A DNA stretch of 64,000 nucleotides from Chaetoceros tenuissimus (Eukaryota; Bacillariophyta; Thalassiosirophyceae; Chaetocerotales; Chaetocerotaceae). Location: contig BLLK01000023.1 of the NCBI GenBank assembly GCA_021927905.1, forward strand, positions 620,001 through 684,000, written 5' to 3'. The position numbers were made by a program, and so were the translations under genes. Of this stretch, positions 9,652 to 20,186 are shown piece after piece (position 1 is the first letter of the stretch; each line of letters begins with the position of its first letter). The notes beneath the pieces are model-generated. The model did no database searches. It had not been told where the DNA came from and saw only the letters and a list, made by a program, of their open reading frames with translations.

Positions 9652-12105
9652 TCAAGCGACGTGAACGAGTGCTCTCTTTTCTATGAATAATTATTTTCAT
9701 AACAGTTTTGCAACGCTACAAAGTAGAAAAAGCATTTGCAATTGTATTCTAAAAAATGACAATTCGAATGTTTGGCGTTTGAGAGAATACGCAAGAATAT
9801 GCATATATTAGTTTACAACAATATTGCGCTACTATTTACTCATTTTGAATAGATTCGATCCTATTTACGAATCTTTCCTAGAAACTATACATTCTCCTAC
9901 GTATTACCCCGGCAATCTCTCGATCTAATATCTGCTATTGAATATGCTGCTCATGCTCCTTGGCGTCCATCCCAATCACTTTCCTCCGGTCTAGGACAGT
10001 CATTATCTTCAAGGTATTTGAGGATTTTCTTGAGCTTTGATATTGGCTTTGTAGAAATCTTTCCATATTGAAGACCCATGTATTCAAAACAATGCGCGTA
10101 GGTGTTTTTAGTCCATTCACATCCATTCTCATGGGCATATTTCAACATTTCCAAATTATTATTTCTAATAGCAGCATTACAAGTTCTTGCATCCCATGGA
10201 CATCCGCGGAAATGTAACCATTTTAGCACTTGTAGATTGCCACTATCAGCAGCAATTGCAGTAACACTTGCATTCCACTCATGGCCATATTTTTGAAGAA
10301 GTCTCAGTTTCTCGACTAATCCAGCAGTTGAATCATATCCTAATGTAAAGATAGACTTGCATATACTTGTAATATCGTCGGAATCCTCGTTTCGCCCCCT
10401 GATTTGGAAGAATTTACGATTCTTGTCTTGATTTTCAAGACAGTGTTCGATCACAGAAATATTATCACTACTCATGACCATCGAAAAGGTGATTGAATCC
10501 ATCTCGCAACCATTGTTTCTTGCCCACACAAATGCATCATAGTTTTTATATGTAACCGCGTATTGACATGTTTTATCATCCCAAGGACAGGAACGTTGGC
10601 GTAACCACTGCAAAGTATCAAGAGCTTTCGGATTATTTTTCTTGAGTACAGAATATGCACAAAGATCGGCCGATAACTCGCATCCATTCTGAAGACAATA
10701 TTCTAAAATATCTATATTGCCACTCATGGCTGCAAACTTGACTGTCTCTTTTGCATTCCATGGACACCCTTTGCTTCTCGCAAATTTTAATGTACGCAGA
10801 TTGTCAGTTTTAGCTGCAAGCTCACATACTTTCTCATTCCATGGGTACTCATGCAGATGTAGAAATTTCAAAGTCTGTAGAACTTTGGCTTTATCTTCGT
10901 TCTCAAAGGCATCATGATAGGCGCTGGAGTCAAAATGACAATTGTTCTCATGACAATACTTGAGCATGTCAATGCTACCGCTTTTTGCTGCTGCCGAAAA
11001 TAAGGTTTCATTGAATTGGGTATAGGACCTTTCTTGAAGAAATTTGAGTACTTCTACTCTACCAGATGAAGCTGCCACTTTATGATCAATCATTGCAGGT
11101 AAAACAAGTGCAATACGTTCAATATTGTCATCAGCCAGCCATCTAAGAATATCCAGATGTCCATGTAACGTGACTTGTTCAGCTACTCCATGGTCACTGA
11201 TAAAGTCTTTATCTCTCTCCTGAAACCACTGTAAAATGTGAAGATGCCCCTTTTCTGATGCACCATAAGCTGCTGCCGATGAACTTGCTTTGCAATCCAA
11301 CCAGGAAAATCTCTCAAGCAAGTATTCGATCATATCTAGAGGTTACCTTCTTCTGCTAGCGTTTTTATCATGGTGCTTTGACGGGGAACTCCACGTAACA
11401 TGATGTCAAGGATATCAACATAGCTATCATCGTCGAAGACGCCTTGTTTGAAATCAACGCCAAAGACAGTAGCACATTCAATGATGTCTTTTCGGCCCTT
11501 CATGATTGCCTTTCTACAAACTTCGTGCATGAACTCAATGGGCGCATTGTTGAGGAAGCCATATTCAGTCAAAAACACATCACTAGCAACGGCATCTGCA
11601 GTAGTTCTTTTATTTCTTCCAATCTTCAGCAATGCATCAGTAGATGATACTGTCAAGCTATCATCAATGTCAACAGTAGAGTAGTTACTGAAGAACTGTC
11701 TCGATACTGGAGCAACCGTAATGTAGCTGCCCGGAATGAAACTGAAGCAGTGTTTCAAAAGATCATTCGGCAGATCGGAAATAGATGTACATGGCACCTC
11801 TTTGGTACCATCGCTAGTGCTTGCGACTTTCAGTTTCTTGCTGCTCATAGCGCTCGTCATAATCTTGTTCCCTAACGATAGAATAGGTTTTATTGTGCAT
11901 AGCATTTAGGTTAAAGGTGAATATTGTTCTGGCTTCATTTTTGTTCATCAGAGTACCGGTATGTAGACTAAAAGCCTTTTCCTTGCGCGCGAGCAGAAGG
12001 TGATGATGTCATGTAGGACATTTTAGTTGAAGCAGATGTCAACGTTCAACTCTGGTAGGCCTTTCTTGCGCTTGACTTTCGAACTTTGAAAACAAATTGA
12101 GAAAA
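9652..12105 (-). repeat. Tandem duplication unit B (copy 5 and its flanks)
   Basis: Second copy of the unit at 6975-9450, in the same orientation and separated from it by about 200 bp. The upstream flank carries an extra stretch of roughly 40 bp (GATGATGTCATGTAGGACAT near 12000) that unit A lacks. Borders are approximate. Confidence 0.75.
9951..11860 (-). pseudogene. F-box/ankyrin-like copy 5, frameshifted
   Basis: Close paralogue of copy 4. The start MTSAMSSKKLK is at 11860; the frame is open a little further up, but this matches copy 4. The F-box (SISDLPNDLLKHCFSFIPGSY) and following block are intact, but the frame ends after TLAEEGNL. The rest of the protein continues in another frame from about 11333 (MIEYLLERFSW) to 9951. 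At the junction copy 4 reads ATATCTAGGTTGCC and copy 5 reads ATATCTAGAGGTTACC on the plus strand, a 2-bp AG gain. No splice signals explain it. It is either a young pseudogene or an assembly indel. Downstream repeats remain open over 460 codons, so any inactivation is recent. Confidence 0.75.
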
Positions 12106-13651
12106 ATGATGAGTAAATAAAATTATGTATTTGATAAAATATCGGTATTCAAAGATTTTCTATCTATCTACATTATCCACGTGAAAAGATAATATTCCAA
12201 ATCCTTATTTTCACTTTGTATCATCACTGATATCTGTTGCTTCTCTAATGATTTTTAATTGCTTGACCTATTAACTTAGTTTCATCATCATTTGCAATTT
12301 TGTTGATAGCATTTGCACTGGAATTTTTTACGAGGATTCAGAATTATCATCTGAAATATCATCGAAAGATTCACCAGAGTAATTATCCGAGTAAACATCA
12401 GAAGATTCATCAGGAGGTTTACTAGCTTCAATAGGTTTGATTCTCCAATCGCTTGATTCTGGTCTTGGACAACCATTTCTAACAAGATAATCATATATTT
12501 CTTCCATCTCTGATCTTGGCTTTGTTGGAATCTTGTCAACTTCATATGCGAGACCGAAACTTGTCATGCAATAGGCAAATGTGTGCTTGTTCCACTCACA
12601 GCCATTTTTATGCGCATAATTGCAAATGCCCACGTTTCACTGCACTGTTACATGTTTTTACATCCCATGGACATTGATGGCATCGTAACCATTGTAGAAG
12701 CTTGAGGTTATCAACATCTGTAGCCATGCGGCAAAAATCTGCAGTCCATTCATATCCATAATTTCGAAGAAGTTTTAATTTCTCAGTAATTAGAGAATTA
12801 GGTGCTGATGATCTGAAAATATCAGCAAAACGATAATATTCAAGCTTCTCGTAGTCTTGTAGAAAGCGCTCGAATAAAGTTGTGTCCTCAGATCCTATGA
12901 TTTGCTTCAGATTCAAGCTCCAGATAGGTCCACCACGTGGGCATCCGTTTTTATGCGCAAATATGAAACAAAAAAAATTCTTACTGTAGTATGCGCTGTG
13001 ATAAGTCCTTCCATCCCAAGGACATGAATGCCGACGCAGCCATTTTAAGATCTCAAGAGCCTTCAAATCATTTTTATTTTTCACGGCCTTTTCACAAGCC
13101 CTCGCATCCATTGGGCATCCATTGTCAAGGCAGTATTCTAATATCTTGATATTACCATTCTTTGCAGCAGAAGCAAATGTTTCCTCATTCCATGGACAGC
13201 CGTTATTTCTTGCCCACTTGAGGGCCTTCATATTATCATTTTCTGCAGCAGAAGAGCATGTCTTTTCATCCCATGGACAGTCATGTTCTCGTAGCCACTT
13301 CAATACTTTGAGGGCTTGATCTTTATCAATATTGCGCAATGATTCTGCGCAAGTCTCTTCGTCAAGATGATATTGCTTTTGGTAGAGGTATTCAAGCATC
13401 TCAATATTTCCACCTAGTGCTGCTCCTTCAAATGAATCGAAATTTACAAAAGTTTGTTCCAAATGTTTGAACAGTTGGATATTACCACTCCTGGCTATTG
13501 AAGAACTATACGATTCAAAACAAAGGCAGGAAAATTGCTTTTGACACCACATTGCACTCTCATAATTCCCTAATGTACCAATTTTGTTCACTATATCGTC
13601 GTCACCTATTTCTATATCCGGCATGAGGTTTTTCGCGGTTTTTTGGCCTCT

Positions 13652-13672
13652 CAGGTTGCAATTTGCAACCTG
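13652..13672. repeat. Subterminal hairpin, left copy
   Basis: CAGGTTGCAA and TTGCAACCTG are perfect complements around a single T, giving a 10-bp stem. The same hairpin, with TAT at its centre, occurs twice at the other end of the element. It may be a binding site for the mobilising enzyme (inference). Confidence 0.7.
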
Positions 13673-14419
13673 GACCCCTACGTACGTTTCTACGAGAAAA
13701 CCATACTGAGAGACACATTCCAAAGAAAAATCATAGTACAAAACACTAACAAAAATGATGCTATAGTATACTTGTTGTAAGAAAGGAATTTATATGTGTT
13801 TTGCTTCACACTAATATTGCATCTACTCTACCACACATGTTTGCAGTATTCTGCGTCCTCAGTTCACACACATATGTTGGATAGTCACATCTTACATATG
13901 GCCAAAAAGGGGGAAATTCAACGATTTATGCCTACTTTGGCAGCAAATATAGTGATATCTAGGTACTTCTCAGACTCGAAACACTCAACCTATGTCTTAT
14001 ACAAATACTAAATAAAGTATATATACGCTCATTTCGATGCTTTACCAGACTAGATTGTAGTAATATTTGGTGCTCCAAGACAACATTTTCCTGATTGAGT
14101 CGTATCTTGTGTCTTGAAATTTTACTATCAATAACCTATCATGAATATAGTGTGTATGATGAGTTCTCCCCCCCCTTTTTTTGGCTTACATAACATATGA
14201 GTATGTCATGTATATGGGTGAATGGAAGACGCTCAACACTTCGGACACGTGTATTTGACCATGTTCCATCAAAGTGTGTACTAAAAAATGTATCAAATCT
14301 TTTTACACTAGCTGCATTATTAGCATTATTTGTACTAGTTATTTGTGTTTTTTACCGCGTAGTTTCTGTGACTTTTGTCCTCACATATGGTTTTCACGTA
14401 GAAAACCCCGTAGGCCTCT

Positions 14420-14471
14420 CAGGTTGCATATTGCAACCTGGACAGGGGGGCAGGTTGCATATTGCAACCTG
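14420..14471. repeat. Subterminal hairpins, two right copies
   Basis: Two copies of a GGTTGCATATTGCAACC-type palindrome (14420-14440 and 14451-14471) are separated by 10 bases rich in G. Together with the left copy they make three hairpins in one small element. Confidence 0.7.
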
Positions 14472-15159
14472 GGAGCTCATGCCGGATATCCATGAGTATT
14501 GCGTCAGGATCTATCTCAGAAATCCAATCCAGTATTTCCACATGGCCACTTCTTGCGGCACCAAGCATGATTGTTTCCCAGCCTTCAATGCTCAATCTTA
14601 GACCATCCTCAGAAAATTGAATCAACTCAAATTTTGAATTTAAAAATTTCAGCATATCAAGATCGCCTTCCCGTCCTAGTGTCTCCAAGACGTCATAGTC
14701 CAATTTGAAAAGCTCATCTTCTTCTCCATATTCTACTCCGAAAGCAACTGCACACTCTATGACATCATGATGCCTCTTGATAGCTGCTTTATTACATACT
14801 TTGTACACGAACTCTTTAGGGGCATCTAAAATGAAGCTCAATTCTGTCAAATACACATCATTCGACACGGCATCGGCAGTGGTCCTTTTATTCCGACTAA
14901 TTTGAAACAATGCATCTGCTGAGTTGACAGTATCACTATCGTCCATGCCCATAGTACAGTAATTACTGTAGAATTGTCTACAAACAGGTGCAACAGCGAT
15001 GTAGCTACCAGGAATAAAACTGAAGCAGTGCTTCAAGACATCATTCGGTAAATCCTTTAGAGAAGCCGATGGCTCTTCTCTGACGATTGGGCTGACATGT
15101 GTAGTTTTCAATCTCTTGTTATTCTCATTCATACTTGCTATGACAAAATTTTCCTTCAT

Positions 15160-15847
<688 letters not shown>

Positions 15848-16150
15848 GCATCTCTATCATTCTGAAGGGGATACACACTATATATCATTTTGAAGGTGAA
15901 AAGGTTGGACATGTACTACTTGGGGAACAAATAATAAGAGGCTTTCAGGTTCATTCGTAATATCTCCACGTGAAATTTTTAGCGGCGGTATTGTGTTGAA
16001 CTTTGTGTTGGGTCGTTGGAACTTGACTTTTTCCATTATGAATGATGTAAAGTAAAAATAAAATTGAAATATTATGCAACATACTTTCACATCTATTGCT
16101 TTTTTCTAAAGTTTATTTATATACTTTATATTTTACTTATATTTATTAAT

Positions 16151-18651
16151 CTAAACAGCAGCGGTTTCCCAGAACTTTGCATCAGGATACATTGGAACAG
16201 TGTCTGGAACCTTCAAAGATGCTCCATCCAACCATGGGAACTTCTCACTACGCTCCTTCTCAAATGAACTGATCTTGTCCTCCTTCTCCAAGGTAAGACC
16301 AATCTTGTCAAGTCCATTGACAAGACAGTGCTTTCTGAATGCATCAATCTCAAAGTCGAAGCTCTCTCCATTTGGTCTAATTACCTTCTGGTTTACAAGA
16401 TCTACAGTGATTTCGGTTCCAGGAGTTGCGGTGTCTTCAAGAAGAACCTCAACCTGATCACGAGGCAAAGTAAGTGGAAGCATTCCATTGTTAAAGCAGT
16501 TATTGTAGAAAATATCAGCGAATGAAGTACTGATGATACAACGGATTCCCATATCATTGATGGACCATGGAGCGTGCTCTCTGGAAGATCCACATCCGAA
16601 GTTGTTTCCTGCAATAAGAATCTTTGCTTCACCCTTGTATCCCTCCTTGTTAAGTACAAAGTCATCTCTGTCCTCAGCTACTTCAGCTCCGATAGTTGCT
16701 ACCTGTTCTGGGTTTGTGTATCTAAGCTCTGCAAATGCTGCAAATCCAAGTCCAGATCTCTTGATAGTCTTGAGGAATTCCTTTGGAATAATCATATCAG
16801 TATCAATGTTTTGAATATCAAGTGGTGCTCCAACTCCCTTCAATACTTCGAACTTTGGAAGTCCAGGTGCAGACTTCTCTCCAGCATCAGCACCCTCCTT
16901 TGACATGTATGGTGCTGGTGGGTTGATACTTGGTCCTGGGTTCTCATATGACTCAGTCTTGAATACATTACTCTCAGAAGTTGCCTTTCTTGGATCTTCA
17001 CTCTCTTCTCCAAGGAATGGGAATTTTCTTACATCAGCAATGGTTCCGCTCACAGCTGCAACTGCTGCCATAGCAGGAGACATGAGGTGAGTACGCCCTC
17101 CATTTCCTTGACGTCCCTCGAAGTTACGGTTAGAAGTAGATGCACAACGCTCTTGTGGCTTGAGCTTATCTGGGTTCATTGCAAGACACATGGAACATCC
17201 TGGTTCACGCCAGTCAAATCCTGCTTCAATCAAAATCTTATCAAGTCCCTCATCTTCAGCCTGTTTCTTTACAAGTCCTGATCCAGGAACAACCATTGCG
17301 TGAACACCATCAGCAACCTTTCTTCCCTTTGCGATAGCTGCAACAGAACGAATATCTTCAATACGTCCATTAGTACATGATCCAATGAATACCTTTTGGA
17401 TTGGTTCACCTTCAATCTCCTGTCCTCCTTCAAGTCCAATGTAGTTCAATGCACGCTCAACAGCTGCCTGACGTGCAGCATCATTTCCCTCTGCATCACT
17501 CTTTGGAACAACTCCATCAATTGGGATAACATCCTGTGGACTGGTTCCCCATGTAACAGTAGGAGCAATATCACTTCCCTTGATAATAATTTCCTTATCA
17601 TAAACAGCATCCTCATCAGCTGCAAGACTCTTCCAGTATTCCACAGCCTTATCCCATTCTTCTCCACTAGGACTCATTGGACGTCCCTTGAGGTACTCAA
17701 AAGTAATCTCATCAGGAGCAATAACTCCAGCACGAGCTCCAGCCTCGATTGCCATGTTAGAAATAGACATTCTTGCTTCCATAGAAAGAGATCTGATTGC
17801 CTCTCCAGCGAATTCCATAGTAAATCCGGTTCCTCCTGCAGTTCCAATAAGTCCACATACATGAAGAATGATATCCTTTGATGTTACACCATCTGTGAGC
17901 TCTCCATCAATTCTGATGAGCATATTCTTTGCCTTTGTCTGTGGAAGAGTCTATAAATGAAAGTGTAGGTAAAGATGAGTAAAACTAGTTGCATATAATT
18001 TCATACAAGATATACTTTTGACATATATTTGCCCGTCACTACATATATTTGTAAACGTACCTGAGTAGCCAATACATGCTCTACTTCACTGGTTCCAATT
18101 CCGAACGCAAGAGCTCCGAAAGCACCATGAGTAGCAGTATGACTATCTCCACAAACACAGGTAGATCCAGGAAGAGTGAATCCCTGTTCTGGTCCAATAA
18201 TGTGAACAATTCCCTGACGTTCATCAGCCATACCAAAGTATTTCAATCCGAAATCTTCAACATTCTTCTCAAGCTGTAATACCTGGGTACGGGAAGCAGT
18301 CTCCTCGATGAAAGTTGCAATATCAATAAGTCCGGAACGATCCTCAGTTGGTACGTTGTGATCTACAGTAGTCAAGGTACAATCAGGACGACGAACTCCA
18401 CGTCCAGCCAAACGAAGTCCCTCGAATGCCTGAGGAGAAGTTACCTCGTGTACGAGATGTCTGTCAATGTAAAGAAGAGAAGACATACCGTCATCATCTA
18501 CAACGTGATCGTCCCAGATCTTATCGTAAAGGGTACGTCCTGCATCTAGAGCCATTCTAGAGCGTGTGAAGGAGTTGGTGGACGGAGTGAAGGCATCCGT
18601 TTGCACAGATGCCAATGCAAAAAGTGCTGCAATAGCGTTGGTAGCAATCAT
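16151..18651 (-). CDS. 3-isopropylmalate dehydratase, fused LeuC-LeuD, plastid-targeted
   Basis: Two exons: 18061-18651 and 16151-17950, with a 110-bp intron (GTACGT...TTATAG); the joined protein is 796 aa. It isomerises 2- to 3-isopropylmalate in leucine synthesis. The junction restores [17 protein letters not shown], a conserved LeuC run. The large-subunit part has the [4Fe-4S] cysteines in GSCTNGR and [12 protein letters not shown], and [12 protein letters not shown]. The small-subunit part has [12 protein letters not shown] and [13 protein letters not shown]. Fusion of both subunits in one chain, as in fungal Leu1 (about 780 aa), fits the length. The chosen Met (18651) gives a signal peptide with a TDA-FTPS junction, the diatom plastid import signature. 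An upstream extension to 18834 is open but would bury it. Confidence 0.96.
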
Positions 18652-19126
18652 ATTTAATATCAGATGGATGATTGAGCGAATAGAGCAGTAAGATCCAATG
18701 ATGAAAATAATAACAGTGGTGTTGAAGAAGCCTGTGTGAGGTTCAACTTTGATCAAAAGATCTCTTCTTGGTGATGCGCTCTTCGGATGAGCCGCTCCAC
18801 AGCCACGAAAAAAAGCGTTCCGACAAGGGGGCAATTTCTAAGCTTGGCCCCCCGCTGTCAGCTGTGAATTAATTGGATCTAAAAATTGAGCCCGTCATCG
18901 GTTTGTCAGAATGATGTAGGTCAAGGATGAAATAGTAATGAGAATGCAAATGAAAATGCATTTCATAAAAAAAAACTTTACTGCTATACTCGTAAAGGAT
19001 AAAATCGAAGAACATAAATATAATAACTATTTTATAAAAAAATCAAAGCTGTAAAAACAGCTTCGTTGATATTGTTTCAAGTGTTCCCATTTCCCAAATT
19101 TACTCTAACCAATCTTGGAACATTAT
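18652..19126. other. Intergenic: leader of the LeuC-LeuD gene
   Basis: 475 bp between two minus-strand genes. A small perfect hairpin, AAGCTGT-AAAA-ACAGCTT (19046-19063), lies about 65 bp past the stop of the upstream gene and might mark its 3' end. Nothing else is recognisable. Confidence 0.3.
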
Positions 19127-19894
19127 TTATTCCACTGTGTAAACTTTCAAGCTAGGTTTTTCAGGAGCAGCCACAGCGGTTACATTCAATGGCTCCGATT
19201 TTGGTGCTTTGGGAGTAGTTGTTCTAGTCTTTGATCGAGATCTCTGCTTCTTCTTGTCTTTCGCCTGTTTGAACTTCATCATGGTTGCAGTTTCAGATGT
19301 CTTACTCTTTTTCTTTTGCTTCTTCTTATCTTTATATCTCTTATATCCCATTCCATCATCTTTTGTTTTTGATAATGCACCAGCCAAGAGAGCAGGGAAG
19401 ACTATGATTGCCAAAATTACTGCTAGCACACAAAGCATGCCAATAATCAAAATCTTACCAACACCTCCCAAGCCACCTCCAGAACTTTTATGATTGTAGG
19501 AATTGTTGTTGTATGATCGGCTTTTGTTCTGGCTATAATTATTGTACGAACTATAGGAACCAGAACTAGAACTAGAACTCTTGCTGCTGCTTCCTCCGTA
19601 GTAATTGTTAAAGTATGAGTACTTGCTTCTATCTTTGTTGTAATTGCTGTATGCGTAGTTGGACACACTTCCATTTCCACTATACGCTCCATAATGATAG
19701 TTATTGTTCAAGCCTCGAAGGTTTCCTTTCTTTTGAGGAGATTCTTGATTTTGAGAAGGGATTGCATCTTCAATTTTTGTATTCTCTTCTATCTTGTTAT
19801 CGACGGATGCTGCTTGCCCAAAACAATTGGGGTCAACACTCATTCCAATCAACAAGACATTGATGAGGAGGAAATTTCGTAAAATTTTGTTCAT
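19127..19894 (-). CDS. Tyr/Asn/Ser-rich single-pass membrane protein, unknown
   Basis: Single exon, 255 aa; I do not recognise a family. Residues 1-30 form a signal peptide (NFLLINVLLIGM core). Residues about 63-140 are low complexity, dominated by Asn, Tyr and Ser with an SSSKSSSSSSGS run. Residues about 147-175 are one strong transmembrane helix (LIIGMLCVLAVILAIIVFPA). The tail is very basic (KDKKKQKKKSKT, then KDKKKQRSRSKTRTTT). The expected topology is outside for the Tyr/Ser part and inside for the Lys/Arg tail. Ser/Lys-rich composition recalls cell-wall proteins of diatoms, but the Lys cluster is on the wrong side of the membrane for a silaffin, so this is only an analogy. Confidence 0.7.
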   Translation of the reverse strand: MNKILRNFLLINVLLIGMSVDPNCFGQAASVDNKIEENTKIEDAIPSQNQESPQKKGNLRGLNNNYHYGAYSGNGSVSNYAYSNYNKDRSKYSYFNNYYGGSSSKSSSSSSGSYSSYNNYSQNKSRSYNNNSYNHKSSGGGLGGVGKILIIGMLCVLAVILAIIVFPALLAGALSKTKDDGMGYKRYKDKKKQKKKSKTSETATMMKFKQAKDKKKQRSRSKTRTTTPKAPKSEPLNVTAVAAPEKPSLKVYTVE

Positions 19895-20186
19895 TGTTGT
19901 TTAGTATTTTGATATACTCAATAGGTGTAAGGAAGTAAAGAGTTGATGACGGATAGAGGAGCATGTCGATGAAACAGTTCTTTGTTTCTTCACAATCCAG
20001 GTTTACCGTCGGTTGAGCGAATTTTCTAGTTTTTGATTTTGTCAATGGCTTCTGGTCGTTAGCTAAATTGATATAATTGATGAGGCCATAAACCTTGTTT
20101 CAGACTAAATACTTGATACGAATAATCTATTTAAGGATAAATTTGGAGTTCTCATGACCTTTTCTTCAAAAAGTTAAAAAGTTTAT

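Larger units (their letters stand above)
13618..14485. mobile_element. 868-bp TIR element with ATAT target duplication
   Basis: The outer inverted repeats are CCGGCATGAG (13618-13627) and CTCATGCCGG (14476-14485), flanked on both sides by ATAT (13614-13617 and 14486-14489). An inner inverted pair, TTTCTACGAGAAAACCATAC at 13687-13706 and its relative at 14387-14404, lies further in. Between outer and inner repeats sit short perfect palindromes of the type CAGGTTGCAATTTGCAACC. No transposase-like frame is present, so it is non-autonomous (MITE-like). I do not recognise the superfamily; a 4-bp duplication is atypical of mariner (TA) or hAT (8 bp). Confidence 0.75.
12328..15132 (-). pseudogene. 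F-box/ankyrin-like copy 6, split by a TIR element and frameshifted
   Basis: The 5' part (15132 to about 14490) begins MNENNKRLKTTHVSP and has the family F-box (SLKDLPNDVLKHCFSFIPGSY). The 3' part (about 13613 to 12328) carries CPW repeats (REHDCPWDEKTCSSAAE) and a unique acidic Ser/Asp-rich tail. Between them lies an 868-bp element flanked by ATAT. Reading across one ATAT copy gives MDI joined to EIGDDD in frame, so the insertion interrupted an open gene. A second lesion lies near 12615: after VKRGHLQ the frame is lost and resumes as YAHKNGCEWNK, as if about 8 bp had been deleted. With two lesions this copy is probably dead. Confidence 0.8.

Noticed and set aside
11330-11345. Intron as an explanation for the break in F-box copy 5
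   Set aside because: The difference from copy 4 is 2 bp, with no room for an intron and no GT-AG pair.
13618-14485. The insertion in F-box copy 6 as a spliced intron or introner
   Set aside because: Ends are CCGG...CCGG with ATAT duplication rather than GT...AG, and the length is far above the 64-217 bp introns seen here.
15848-15900. Animal-type histone 3' stem-loop after H4
   Set aside because: No 6-bp stem with a four-base loop of the expected kind is present.
19127-19894. Silaffin assignment for the Tyr/Ser/Lys-rich protein
   Set aside because: The Lys cluster lies on the cytoplasmic side of the predicted helix and the usual silaffin repeat pattern is absent.
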